Shown here one piece after another: positions 24,395-31,532 of a DNA stretch of 34,148 bases (its first letter is position 1; each line of letters begins with the position of its first letter). Origin of the DNA: VGOB01 sp034435315 (GTDB taxonomy: Bacteria > Chloroflexota > Anaerolineae > UBA4142); the NCBI GenBank assembly GCA_034435315.1, contig DAOTYB010000281.1, positions 1-34,148 on the forward strand, in the 5' to 3' direction. Position numbers and translations under genes: made by a program. The notes beneath the pieces are model-generated. The model was not told where the DNA came from, searched no databases, and was given only the letters and a program-made list of their open reading frames with translations.

Positions 24395-24545
24395 CGTCCC
24401 CTCCCCACGCCGCTCTGCGGCGTGAGGAGGGGGAGACAAGGGAATAGGGGTGTGGGCGGGCGGCGAAGCCGCCCGCCCACACCCCATCTCCCCCCTTTCC
24501 CCGCAAAGCGGGGAGAGCCAGGGGGCGGAGGGATGAGTGGGGTTG
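24395..24545. repeat. Three-hairpin palindromic repeat in the M50 leader
   Basis: Hairpin 1 has arms CACGCCGC/GCGGCGTG (24406-24413/24417-24424), extendable to about 16 pairs with the CCCCTCC flanks. Hairpin 2 is a perfect 18-bp stem, 24447-24464 with 24468-24485, loop GAA. Hairpin 3 is CCCCGC/GCGGGG around 24500-24512. The 27 bases 24446-24472 recur exactly at 30397-30423. This is a mosaic of REP/BIME-like palindromes, the main content of the 325-base spacer before the M50 gene. Confidence 0.75.
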
Positions 24546-24597
24546 TTCCCCACAGCGGAAAAGACTTTGATTGAGTCATCTGAGAGTGAGGAATAAA

Positions 24598-25260
24598 ATG
24601 CTATATCGAATTTTAACAGGACGCATAGAACCGATCGAACTCGTGGCGTTGCTGATTGCACTCGTCGCGGGTATCACGATCCACGAATTTGCGCACGCTG
24701 CCGCTGCCACCTGGCTGGGCGATGCGTTGCCGCGCCGTCAGGGGCGTTTGTCGCTTTCACCTGCCGCGCATCTGGATCCCGTCGGCTCGTTGATGTTTCT
24801 GGTGGGTGGATTTGGCTGGGGTAAACCGGTGCAGTACAATCCGTACGCTTTGCGTGCCAGCGCGCGGGTGGGACCGGCGATTGTAGCGGCGGCAGGACCA
24901 CTTTCCAACATCGTGCTGGCAACGGTGGTCGCGCTGGTCGTTCGAGTGCTCCTGGTAGGTCTGGATATTTTCGGAGTGGCGTTTCCTTTCTTTGACCTCC
25001 TCGTTTACTTTTTCCTTTTCTTCATCTACTACAACCTGATTCTGAGTTTCTTCAATCTCATTCCGGTTTTTCCGCTGGATGGCTTTACCATCTTGCAAGG
25101 CATCTTACCGCTGGAATTGAGTGATCTGCTGGAAACGACACGTCCGTACGGTTTTTTCATCTTGCTCTTGCTCCTCTTTTTTGGGAGTAGTTTCATTGCA
25201 CCGCTCTTGTTTCGGCCCGTGAATCTGTTTATGTATATCCTGGTTGGTTTTGGACTATAG
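24598..25260 (+). CDS. Site-2 protease family (M50) membrane metalloprotease
   Basis: The product has 220 residues and about six membrane segments. The zinc-binding motif HEFAH (H29, E30, H33) is in the first transmembrane helix and the third ligand is in NLIPVFPLDG (D161). It belongs to the short M50B family, without PDZ or CBS domains. Such proteases cleave membrane-embedded substrates. ATG 24598 has GAGG 6 bases upstream; an earlier in-frame TTG at 24571 lacks a site. The lipoprotein gene follows after 39 bases. Confidence 0.88.
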   Translation: MLYRILTGRIEPIELVALLIALVAGITIHEFAHAAAATWLGDALPRRQGRLSLSPAAHLDPVGSLMFLVGGFGWGKPVQYNPYALRASARVGPAIVAAAGPLSNIVLATVVALVVRVLLVGLDIFGVAFPFFDLLVYFFLFFIYYNLILSFFNLIPVFPLDGFTILQGILPLELSDLLETTRPYGFFILLLLLFFGSSFIAPLLFRPVNLFMYILVGFGL

Positions 25261-25299
25261 CACAATGACGTGCCGACAAAATTCAGGAGGTTTATCGTT

Positions 25300-26673
25300 A
25301 TGAGAATGCGACATGTGTTTGGAGTCGTTGTCGTGGTGTTGCTGGTGTTGGGAGTGAGTGCGTGTGGCACTGCACCGACACCCACGCCCAAACCGACAGT
25401 GCCGCCACCGACGTTCACACCGACGCCGGTGCCGCCAACGCCAACGCCGGTGCCACCAACGCCGACGCCCTTGCCGCCCACACCGACCCCTGTACCACCT
25501 CAGGCGACCACCAAGCAACAGGTGAATGCACGTCAAGGACCGAGTACGCAGTTTCCGATTGTGGGTCGAATTCCCGCGAACAGGAGTGTTGTCGTCATCG
25601 GCAAAAGTGAAGATGGCAAATGGTTTCAGGTGGCGTTCCCCGATCCTGCAAATCCGGCGTGGGTGCCGGGAGAATTTGTGACGATTACGGGCGCGACGGA
25701 TCGCTTGCCGATTGTCGCGGTGGCGCCGCTGCCGACGCCGACGCGTGGCGCCGCGACAGCCACTAAACCGGCGGCAGCAACGCCGACGCAAGCGTTCCCG
25801 CCGCCGCGCGGCACGCTGGGCTTTGTGGTGTTCGAGCCGGGACAAAACTCGTATGTTCTCTACAATCTCGGCATTGAACCGCGCAACTATAGCCCGAATC
25901 GGCTGTTGGGACTCCAGCCCTTTGATGTGGTCAACACGACCAATATGCCGCCCTTTACAATGTCGCCCACGAATGCGCGCATCGCCTTTGTTTTCGATGC
26001 CGGTGGCAAAGTCAACAAACTCCGTGTGACGAACATCAAAGGTGAAGACCCGGTTGATGTTGCCAGTCATCAAGGCATTTCCAGTCCAACCTTCTCGCCC
26101 GATGGCTCGACGCTGGCTTACATCGGTCTGGACAAGGCGGGCGTGGACTATGGGATGCAGTTCATCTACACGATTCCGGTAGGTGGTGGCAAGCCCGTTC
26201 GCCTCTTCCCATCACATCCGACCGATTTGCAGAAACGCGTCGGTGAAGTGTTTCGGGGTGTGGCGTGGGGCAAAACGCACCTCTTGTTCGTTTCGAATCT
26301 GACCGGGCAGTTTGAAATCTGGCGCCTCAACAGTGATGGAAGCGGACCCATGCAACTCACGAACGACAAGCGCGAGAATATGTCGCCTGCGTGGCATCCC
26401 GACGGCAAGACGTATGCCTATGCTTCACAACAAGCCGATGGCAGTTACCAGATTATGGTCGCCAACGCGTTTGATGCGAGTGCACCGCGTAAACTGACCA
26501 ACACGGGTCACAACTTTTCCCCCACCTGGTCGCCCGATGGCAATTGGATTGCCTTTATGTCGAACCGTAATGGTCGGATGGACATCTGGGTGATGGACAA
26601 GAACGGTGGGAATGTGCGTTTGCTGACCGACAAGTTCGACAAGCCAGGCTGGTTGCCGGGCGGTTGGCGTTAG
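25300..26673 (+). CDS. Lipoprotein with SH3-like domain and TolB-like beta-propeller
   Basis: The product has 457 residues. The signal peptide VVVVVLLVLGVSAC has lipobox Cys22. A PTPTPVPP-repeat spacer (about 24-66) is followed by a bacterial SH3 domain (about 67-130, NARQGPSTQFPIVGRIPANRSVVVIGK), a second Pro/Thr/Ala linker and a WD40/TolB-like propeller (about 155-457). Three or more blades carry the PxWSPDGxxIAF pattern (PTFSPDGSTLAYI, PAWHPDGKTYAYA, PTWSPDGNWIAFM). It is likely surface-anchored and binds cell wall or glycans; the role is unknown. AGGAGG lies at 25285-25290. Confidence 0.85.
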   Translation: MRMRHVFGVVVVVLLVLGVSACGTAPTPTPKPTVPPPTFTPTPVPPTPTPVPPTPTPLPPTPTPVPPQATTKQQVNARQGPSTQFPIVGRIPANRSVVVIGKSEDGKWFQVAFPDPANPAWVPGEFVTITGATDRLPIVAVAPLPTPTRGAATATKPAAATPTQAFPPPRGTLGFVVFEPGQNSYVLYNLGIEPRNYSPNRLLGLQPFDVVNTTNMPPFTMSPTNARIAFVFDAGGKVNKLRVTNIKGEDPVDVASHQGISSPTFSPDGSTLAYIGLDKAGVDYGMQFIYTIPVGGGKPVRLFPSHPTDLQKRVGEVFRGVAWGKTHLLFVSNLTGQFEIWRLNSDGSGPMQLTNDKRENMSPAWHPDGKTYAYASQQADGSYQIMVANAFDASAPRKLTNTGHNFSPTWSPDGNWIAFMSNRNGRMDIWVMDKNGGNVRLLTDKFDKPGWLPGGWR

Positions 26674-26678
26674 CACGC

Positions 26679-26716
26679 GTCAGAAACCAGGTTTGGTGGC
26701 AAACCTGGTTTCTGAC
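26679..26716. repeat. Perfect 17-bp palindromic hairpin
   Basis: 26679-26695 pairs perfectly with 26700-26716 around a 4-base loop GTGG (core CAGAAACCAGG/CCTGGTTTCTG). There is no U-tract, so it is more like a dispersed palindromic repeat than an intrinsic terminator. It lies between the lipoprotein stop and the tyrA-like ribosome-binding site. Confidence 0.75.
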
Positions 26717-26730
26717 TTGCCGAGGTGTTT

Positions 26731-27705
26731 ATGCCCAAAACACGTATCGCGATCATTGGTCTGGGGCTGGTCGGTGGTTCGATTGGACTCGCGCTCAAAA
26801 AAGCGAAACTGGCGCTGGAGATTGTCGGTCACGATAAAGACCTGAGCGTCGCAGGACGCGCGGTCAAACGTGGCGCGGTAGACAAGACCGAGTGGAATCT
26901 CATCAGTGCTTGTGAAGGTGCTGCCTTGATTGTGCTGGCGATGCCGCTCGATGGTATCCGCGATACGTTGATGGCTTTGCGCTCGCATCTTGACCCCGGT
27001 ACGATTATCACCGATACCGCCACCAGCAAGGTGCCGGTGCTGGAATGGGCGAACGAGTTACCGCGTCAGGTCGAATTCGTGGGGGGCAATCCGGTGCTCA
27101 GCCCCCGGCGCGAAATCGCCGGCCACGGTATTGATGCCGCGCAGGCTGATTTGTTTCGGGAGGCGACGTATTGCCTGGTCCCCTCGGTTTCGGCATCGTC
27201 ACAGGCGATTGATGTGATGTGTGGTTTGGTGAATCTACTCGAAGCCAAACCGTATTTCATCGAAGCGGCAGAGCACGATGGCTTGATGGCGGGGGTCCAG
27301 CATCTCCCCGCGCTACTTGCCACCGCGTACGCCTCGAGCATCATCGGTGAGCAAGGTTGGTTCGAGCGAAGCAAACTCGCCGGCGCGGCATTTCGCGCCA
27401 CGTTAGACCTGGTGCCAGCGGACAAAGACGCCGCGCGTATGCAGTTTCTGGCGCATCGTGACGATTTGCTGCGCTGGATTGATCAGAGTATCGTCAAACT
27501 GCACGAACTGCGTACCGCGCTGGCGAATCAGGATACCGCTGCCCTCGAAACGCTCATTCAAAAGGTGATGGACGAGCGTCTCAAATGGCAGAGCGGTCAA
27601 CTCGAGCGCGCGATGACGGCGCTGCCAGCACCCGATAGTGCTTCCGATCAAATGGGGCGGATTTTCCTGGGCGGTCTGTCGGATCGGTTAAAGCGAATGA
27701 AATAA
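26731..27705 (+). CDS. Prephenate/arogenate dehydrogenase-like protein with altered active site
   Basis: From ATG 26731 (GAGG 5 bases upstream) the product has 324 residues. An N-terminal Rossmann fold (IAIIGLGLVGGSIGLAL, 6-22) is followed by an all-helical TyrA C-terminal domain with AEHDGLMAGVQHLPAL (H182, D183). In TyrA enzymes, which oxidatively decarboxylate prephenate in tyrosine synthesis, a GxHPMxG motif carries an invariant His. Here that site reads GGNPVLSPRREIAG with N120 in place of His, and the DxGSxK motif reads TDTATSK (94-100). It is probably a TyrA paralogue with changed substrate or activity. No other aromatic biosynthesis genes are nearby; a glycosyltransferase follows. Confidence 0.75.
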   Translation: MPKTRIAIIGLGLVGGSIGLALKKAKLALEIVGHDKDLSVAGRAVKRGAVDKTEWNLISACEGAALIVLAMPLDGIRDTLMALRSHLDPGTIITDTATSKVPVLEWANELPRQVEFVGGNPVLSPRREIAGHGIDAAQADLFREATYCLVPSVSASSQAIDVMCGLVNLLEAKPYFIEAAEHDGLMAGVQHLPALLATAYASSIIGEQGWFERSKLAGAAFRATLDLVPADKDAARMQFLAHRDDLLRWIDQSIVKLHELRTALANQDTAALETLIQKVMDERLKWQSGQLERAMTALPAPDSASDQMGRIFLGGLSDRLKRMK

Positions 27706-27730
27706 CCTTTTACCCCGTGAGAGGAAGTCC

Positions 27731-28924
27731 TTGTCCTATCGCGTGTTGATGATCGCTCCCACGTCATTCTTTCTGGATTACGGTTGCCACGTGCGCATTC
27801 TGGAAGAAGCGCGCGTTTTGCAAAGGCTGGGGCACCGGGTCAAGATTGTGACGTATCCCTGGGGGCGCGATATGCCGGGGCTGGACATTGCGCGCGCGCT
27901 GCCGTTGCCCTTTCGCTCGCGGCGCGAAGTAGGACCCGCGCGCTCGAAACTACTCCTCGATGTTCTCCTCGCTTTCAAAACACTTCAGGTGGCACTCGCT
28001 TTTCGTCCCGATGTGATTCACGCGCATTTGCACGAAGGCGCGCTGATCGGTGAGATGATTCGGCGCGTGGTGCGCGCGCCGCTCGTCTTTGATATGCAGG
28101 GCAGTCTGACGAGCGAGATGGTGGATCATCGTTTCATTGCGCCGCAGGGTCTTGTGTTTCGTCTGGCGTACTGGCTGGAGACGCACATTGTCCAGTGGCC
28201 CCGTCTGATTTTGACCAGTTCGCGCAATGCGGCACATCTCTTGACGAACGAGTTTCATATCCCCGCAGAAAGAATCATCGTCCTTTCCGATTGTGTAGAT
28301 GCCGAAACCTTTGTGCCGGTGGAATCGCCGGATGTGGCGGAACGTGTGGAGGCACTCCGCGCGCGCCTGGGGATTCCGCGCGAGCGCCGCACCATCGTTT
28401 ACATCGGCTTGCTGGACGAGTATCGGGGAACGCGTGTGATGTTGCGCGCAGCGGCGGAGGTACTGGCGCGCGGTACAGATGCGCACTTTGTCATCATCGG
28501 TTTTCCCAACATCGAACGTTATCGCGCGCTCGCGCGCGAGTTGGGCATCGCCGAACGCGTCACTTTTCCGGGACGCATTCCGTACGATGAGGTGCCCGTG
28601 TGGCTGTCGTTGGGTGAACTTGCGCTCGAACCCAAGATGAGCGCGACCGAAGCAGCGGGCAAAGTGTTGAATTATATGGCGTTGGGGTTGCCCGTCGTGG
28701 CGTTCGATTTGCCGGTGATGCATGAGTATCTAGGAGAGTACGGCGTGTATGCACCGTTAGGCGATGCGCACGCGTTCGCCGCGCAGATTCAAACCCTGCT
28801 GGACGATCCCGCGCGGGCACGCGCACTGGGCCAGGCTTTGCGTCAACGCGCGCAACAACTTTATTCGTGGGAGCGCGCGGGACAAGAAATCGAACGCGTG
28901 TATGCGATGGTCGTTGGAAGGTAG
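27731..28924 (+). CDS. Glycosyltransferase family 4 (GT-B fold)
   Basis: The product has 397 residues and starts at TTG 27731 with AGAGGA 5 bases upstream. The N-terminal domain begins YRVLMIAPTSFFLDYGCHVRI with RPDVIHAHLHEGALIG. The C-terminal domain has RRTIVYIGLLDEYRG, VTFPGRIPYDEVPVWLSLGELALEP and EAAGKVLNYMALGLPVVAFD, the nucleotide-sugar binding region of GT4 enzymes. Donor and acceptor are unknown. The next gene's ATG follows the stop immediately, so the two are co-translated. Confidence 0.88.
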   Translation: MSYRVLMIAPTSFFLDYGCHVRILEEARVLQRLGHRVKIVTYPWGRDMPGLDIARALPLPFRSRREVGPARSKLLLDVLLAFKTLQVALAFRPDVIHAHLHEGALIGEMIRRVVRAPLVFDMQGSLTSEMVDHRFIAPQGLVFRLAYWLETHIVQWPRLILTSSRNAAHLLTNEFHIPAERIIVLSDCVDAETFVPVESPDVAERVEALRARLGIPRERRTIVYIGLLDEYRGTRVMLRAAAEVLARGTDAHFVIIGFPNIERYRALARELGIAERVTFPGRIPYDEVPVWLSLGELALEPKMSATEAAGKVLNYMALGLPVVAFDLPVMHEYLGEYGVYAPLGDAHAFAAQIQTLLDDPARARALGQALRQRAQQLYSWERAGQEIERVYAMVVGR

Positions 28925-30265
28925 ATGGAACAGCGGAATCCACGTACGGCAGCACGGTTGATTTTTGATGCGGCACTGCGCGCGGCGGATCCCTATCAGG
29001 CAGTCCAGCGGGTGATGCAACGCCAGGGCGCGCGTTTGCGCGTGCAGGAACGTGAATATGACCTGACGCGTTTTCGCAATGTGTTCGTGGTCGGCTTTGG
29101 CAAAGCCAGCGCCACGATGGCGCGCGCCGTCGAAGACCTCCTGGGTGATGTGCTCACTCGCGGTTGGGTGACCGTCAAATACGGTCACACCATACCACTC
29201 ACCACACACAAGATTCACCTGCACCAGGCCGGGCATCCGTGGCTCGATCACAATTCGCTGGAAGGCACGCGTCGGATTCTGGAGATTTTCGATGCGGCGA
29301 CGGAACACGATTTGATCATCGCGTTGATTTCTGGTGGCGGTTCGGCACTGCTGGAATTGCCGGTCGCCGGGATTTCGCTCGAAGATGTGCGCGCGCTGAC
29401 CGATGCACTCTTGCGTTGCGGTGCGACGATTAACGAAATCAATACACTCCGCAAGCACATCTCGCAAGTCAAAGGGGGGCAACTGGCACGGCGTGCCCCC
29501 AACACAGCGCTCATCGCGCTGATTCTTTCGGATGTGCTTGGCTCACCGCTGGATACAATTGCTTCAGGTCCCACCGCGCCGGACTCGACGACGTTCGCGG
29601 ACGCGCTGGCAATCATCGAGCGTTACGCGCTACGCGGACAAATTCCGCCCACCATCGTCACGCACATCGAGCGCGGCGCGCGCGGTGAAATTCCCGATAC
29701 GCCCAAAAGTGCCGAGGCACTCTTTGCGCGCGTGCAGAACGTCGTCATTGCCGATGTCACGCTCGCGTGCGATATGGCGGTGCAAACGGCGCGTGCACTG
29801 GGGTACAACACGATGCTCCTGTCGTCGTTCATTCAAGGGGAGGCGCGCGAGTTTGCGCGCGTGCTTGCCGCGATCGCGCGCGAAATAGTCACGTCGGATC
29901 GTCCGCTGGCGAAACCGGCGTGTATCATTTGCGGAGGCGAGACAACGGTGACGGTGCGCGGTCATGGTCAAGGTGGGCGGAATCAGGAGATTGTACTGGC
30001 AGCTGCCATCGAAATCGCGGGAATGTCCAACGTGGTGGTGTTGAGCGGCGGCACCGATGGCACCGATGGTCCCACCGACGCGGCGGGCGCGCTTGCCGAT
30101 GGGAACACGCTGGCGCGCGCGCACCAGTTGGGGCTGGAGGCGCGCGCGTGTCTAGCCAATAATGACGCGTACCATTTCTTTCAGCCGCTTGGGGATTTGC
30201 TCATCACGGGTCCCACAGGGACCAACGTGAACGATGTGACAATAGTGATTGTCGAGGCGTTATAG
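28925..30265 (+). CDS. Glycerate 2-kinase (type 2, MOFRL family)
   Basis: The product has 446 residues. It matches the GckA/TtuD class: VVGFGKASATMARAVE (about 56-71), HTIPLTTHKIHLHQAGHPWLD, LISGGGSALLELP, LRKHISQVKGGQLAR and LSDVLGSPLDTIASGPT. The C-terminal MOFRL-type motif is GGETTVTVRGHGQGGRNQE, followed by SGGTDGTDGPTDAAGA. It phosphorylates glycerate, normally at C2, feeding glycolysis or serine-cycle carbon. The ATG directly abuts the glycosyltransferase stop. Confidence 0.9.
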   Translation: MEQRNPRTAARLIFDAALRAADPYQAVQRVMQRQGARLRVQEREYDLTRFRNVFVVGFGKASATMARAVEDLLGDVLTRGWVTVKYGHTIPLTTHKIHLHQAGHPWLDHNSLEGTRRILEIFDAATEHDLIIALISGGGSALLELPVAGISLEDVRALTDALLRCGATINEINTLRKHISQVKGGQLARRAPNTALIALILSDVLGSPLDTIASGPTAPDSTTFADALAIIERYALRGQIPPTIVTHIERGARGEIPDTPKSAEALFARVQNVVIADVTLACDMAVQTARALGYNTMLLSSFIQGEAREFARVLAAIAREIVTSDRPLAKPACIICGGETTVTVRGHGQGGRNQEIVLAAAIEIAGMSNVVVLSGGTDGTDGPTDAAGALADGNTLARAHQLGLEARACLANNDAYHFFQPLGDLLITGPTGTNVNDVTIVIVEAL

Positions 30266-30339
30266 ACCTTCAGAAAAAGAGTTGTCGGTATTTTGAAAAC
30301 GTCATTCCTCAACCGTGCCATCCATCGCGAAATAGCCTC

Positions 30340-30456
30340 ACCCCCTTGCTCCCTCCCTATGCCGCGGAGTGGTGTGGGGAGTGGGAATCAAGGGAGAGGG
30401 GTGTGGGCGGGCGGCGAAGCCGCTCACCACACCCCTCCTCCTATCTCTCCCTTTGA
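30340..30456. repeat. Degenerate copy of the three-hairpin palindromic repeat
   Basis: It shares 27 identical bases (30397-30423) with 24446-24472, but the right arm of the central hairpin has diverged (GCCGCTCACCACACCCC). The flanks CCCCCTTGCTCCCTCCC and CTCTCCCTTTGAAGGAGG continue the CT/AG-rich style. It occupies the spacer between the glycerate kinase and the 99-residue gene. Confidence 0.7.
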
Positions 30457-30467
30457 AGGAGGTCGTG

Positions 30468-30767
30468 GTGCGTTCGACAATGCTTTTGACCTACAACATT
30501 CAACCACAGGCACAAGAAGCGTATATGCAGTTTATGATTAACGTCTTTATGCCGATGGCGCAAAGTCTGGGGCTGGATAATGCCGGCGTGTGGCATACCG
30601 CGTATGGAGATTATCCGGCGCGCCTGCTGGTGTTTGTGGCAGAGGACAGCGTGATGCAGAACGTACTCAAGGATGAGCGCTGGCAGAATATCGAAGCGCG
30701 GCTCAAAGAGTACACGACCGATTATACCCGTCGTATAGTGCCGTATGTGCCAGGCTTTCAGTTTTAG
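30468..30767 (+). CDS. Small hypothetical protein, possible dimeric alpha-beta barrel (NIPSNAP/ABM-like)
   Basis: The product has 99 residues. From GTG 30468 (AGGAGG 5 bases upstream) the sequence reads as beta-alpha-beta: LLTYNIQPQAQEAYMQFM, a helix, then GVWHTAYGDYPARLLVFVAEDS and a helix with WQNIEARLKEYTTDYTRRIV. This pattern is common in stand-alone dimeric alpha-beta barrel proteins, but I do not recognise the family firmly. The later ATG 30480 is 17 bases from the ribosome-binding site and less likely. The gene is the last of the plus-strand run. Confidence 0.6.
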   Translation: MRSTMLLTYNIQPQAQEAYMQFMINVFMPMAQSLGLDNAGVWHTAYGDYPARLLVFVAEDSVMQNVLKDERWQNIEARLKEYTTDYTRRIVPYVPGFQF

Positions 30768-30800
30768 CAGACCCGTCAGGACAACACCCGACGGGTCTGC
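30767..30800. terminator. Bidirectional terminator hairpin
   Basis: A perfect 11-bp stem GCAGACCCGTC/GACGGGTCTGC with a 12-base loop fills the gap between two convergent genes (stops at 30767 and 30803). There is no strong U-tract on either side, apart from TTTT just before the plus-strand stop. Confidence 0.55.
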
Positions 30801-30802
30801 GC

Positions 30803-31429
30803 TCAAGTCATCTTGACCACAATGTCACCGATGATGTTGGCGGCTTCATCACCGCGATCGGCAGCGTTGGACAGGTGGCGATACAGTTCGCGCATTTTGA
30901 GAATCTCGATAATGTCATCGAGCGTTTGGGGACCTTTGAACAAGTCGCAAATAGCAGCGCGGTAGATGCTTTCGGCGCGATTTTCCAGCGCTTTGGCACG
31001 GGTGGCGTGATCCAGCGCGACTTGGGGATGTGCCTTTAACTGGACGACTGCCAGATACAACTCTTCGGCGGCTTCCCGCAGGATGGAGACAAGCGTGATG
31101 AGATGGGGGGTGGGTTTGACTCCCAGCATCATCATTTCATCCAGCGTGGTATAGCCATAGTCCAATACATCATCAATCGTACGCGACAGAGCGAACAAAT
31201 CCTCGCGGTCAATCGGCGTGACAAAGGTGTGATTCAAATCGTCAATCAAGATACGCCGTAATTCGTCTGCTTCTTTTTCAATCGTGTGAATCCGCTTGGC
31301 ATACGTTTCGTCGCCACTCTGCAGATAGGCTTCCAGTGCTTCCAGACCTTCCAGTGTTTTTGCCGCTTGTTCGCTCAGGGCTTTGAGAAAATCTTTTTCC
31401 TTGGATCGAAAGGGGTTGGGAAAACCCAT
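30803..31429 (-). CDS. DUF47 family PhoU-like protein
   Basis: The product has 208 residues and is all-helical. The DUF47 pattern is visible: FPNPFRSKEKDFLKALSEQA, IEKEADELRRILIDDLNHTFVTPIDREDLFALSRTIDDVLDY (conserved TPIDREDI-like segment) and a C-terminal DRGDEAANIIGDIVVK. Family members are usually encoded next to PiT phosphate transporters and are thought to regulate them; no pit gene is adjacent here. ATG 31429 has AGGAG 8 bases upstream; ATG 31435 is only 2 bases from it. Confidence 0.85.
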   Translation of the reverse strand: MGFPNPFRSKEKDFLKALSEQAAKTLEGLEALEAYLQSGDETYAKRIHTIEKEADELRRILIDDLNHTFVTPIDREDLFALSRTIDDVLDYGYTTLDEMMMLGVKPTPHLITLVSILREAAEELYLAVVQLKAHPQVALDHATRAKALENRAESIYRAAICDLFKGPQTLDDIIEILKMRELYRHLSNAADRGDEAANIIGDIVVKMT

Positions 31430-31475
31430 CTCCATTGCTCCTTCCGCAAAAAAGGATGTTTCGAAAATATACACC

Positions 31476-31504
31476 ATCATAACACAAAACACAAATTGGC
31501 GCAA
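31476..31504 (-). promoter_or_regulatory. DUF47 promoter (TTGCGC-17-TATGAT)
   Basis: On the minus strand TTGCGC is at 31504-31499 and TATGAT at 31481-31476. The -35 box overlaps the lepA -35 box on the other strand. Confidence 0.5.
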
Positions 31505-31524
31505 CACATAAGGCGTGGTATAAT
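31496..31524 (+). promoter_or_regulatory. lepA promoter (TTGGCG-17-TATAAT), leaderless
   Basis: TTGGCG is at 31496-31501 and TATAAT at 31519-31524. The lepA ATG at 31533 begins 8 bases after the -10 box, leaving no 5' leader or ribosome-binding site. Confidence 0.65.
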
Positions 31525-31532
31525 GCGCGACG

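Noticed and set aside
24273..24597. A small gene in the DUF362-M50 spacer (frame 24323-24574)
   Set aside because: The frame runs through the palindromic repeat and is Arg/Gly/Pro-rich; the region is better explained by promoters and repeats.
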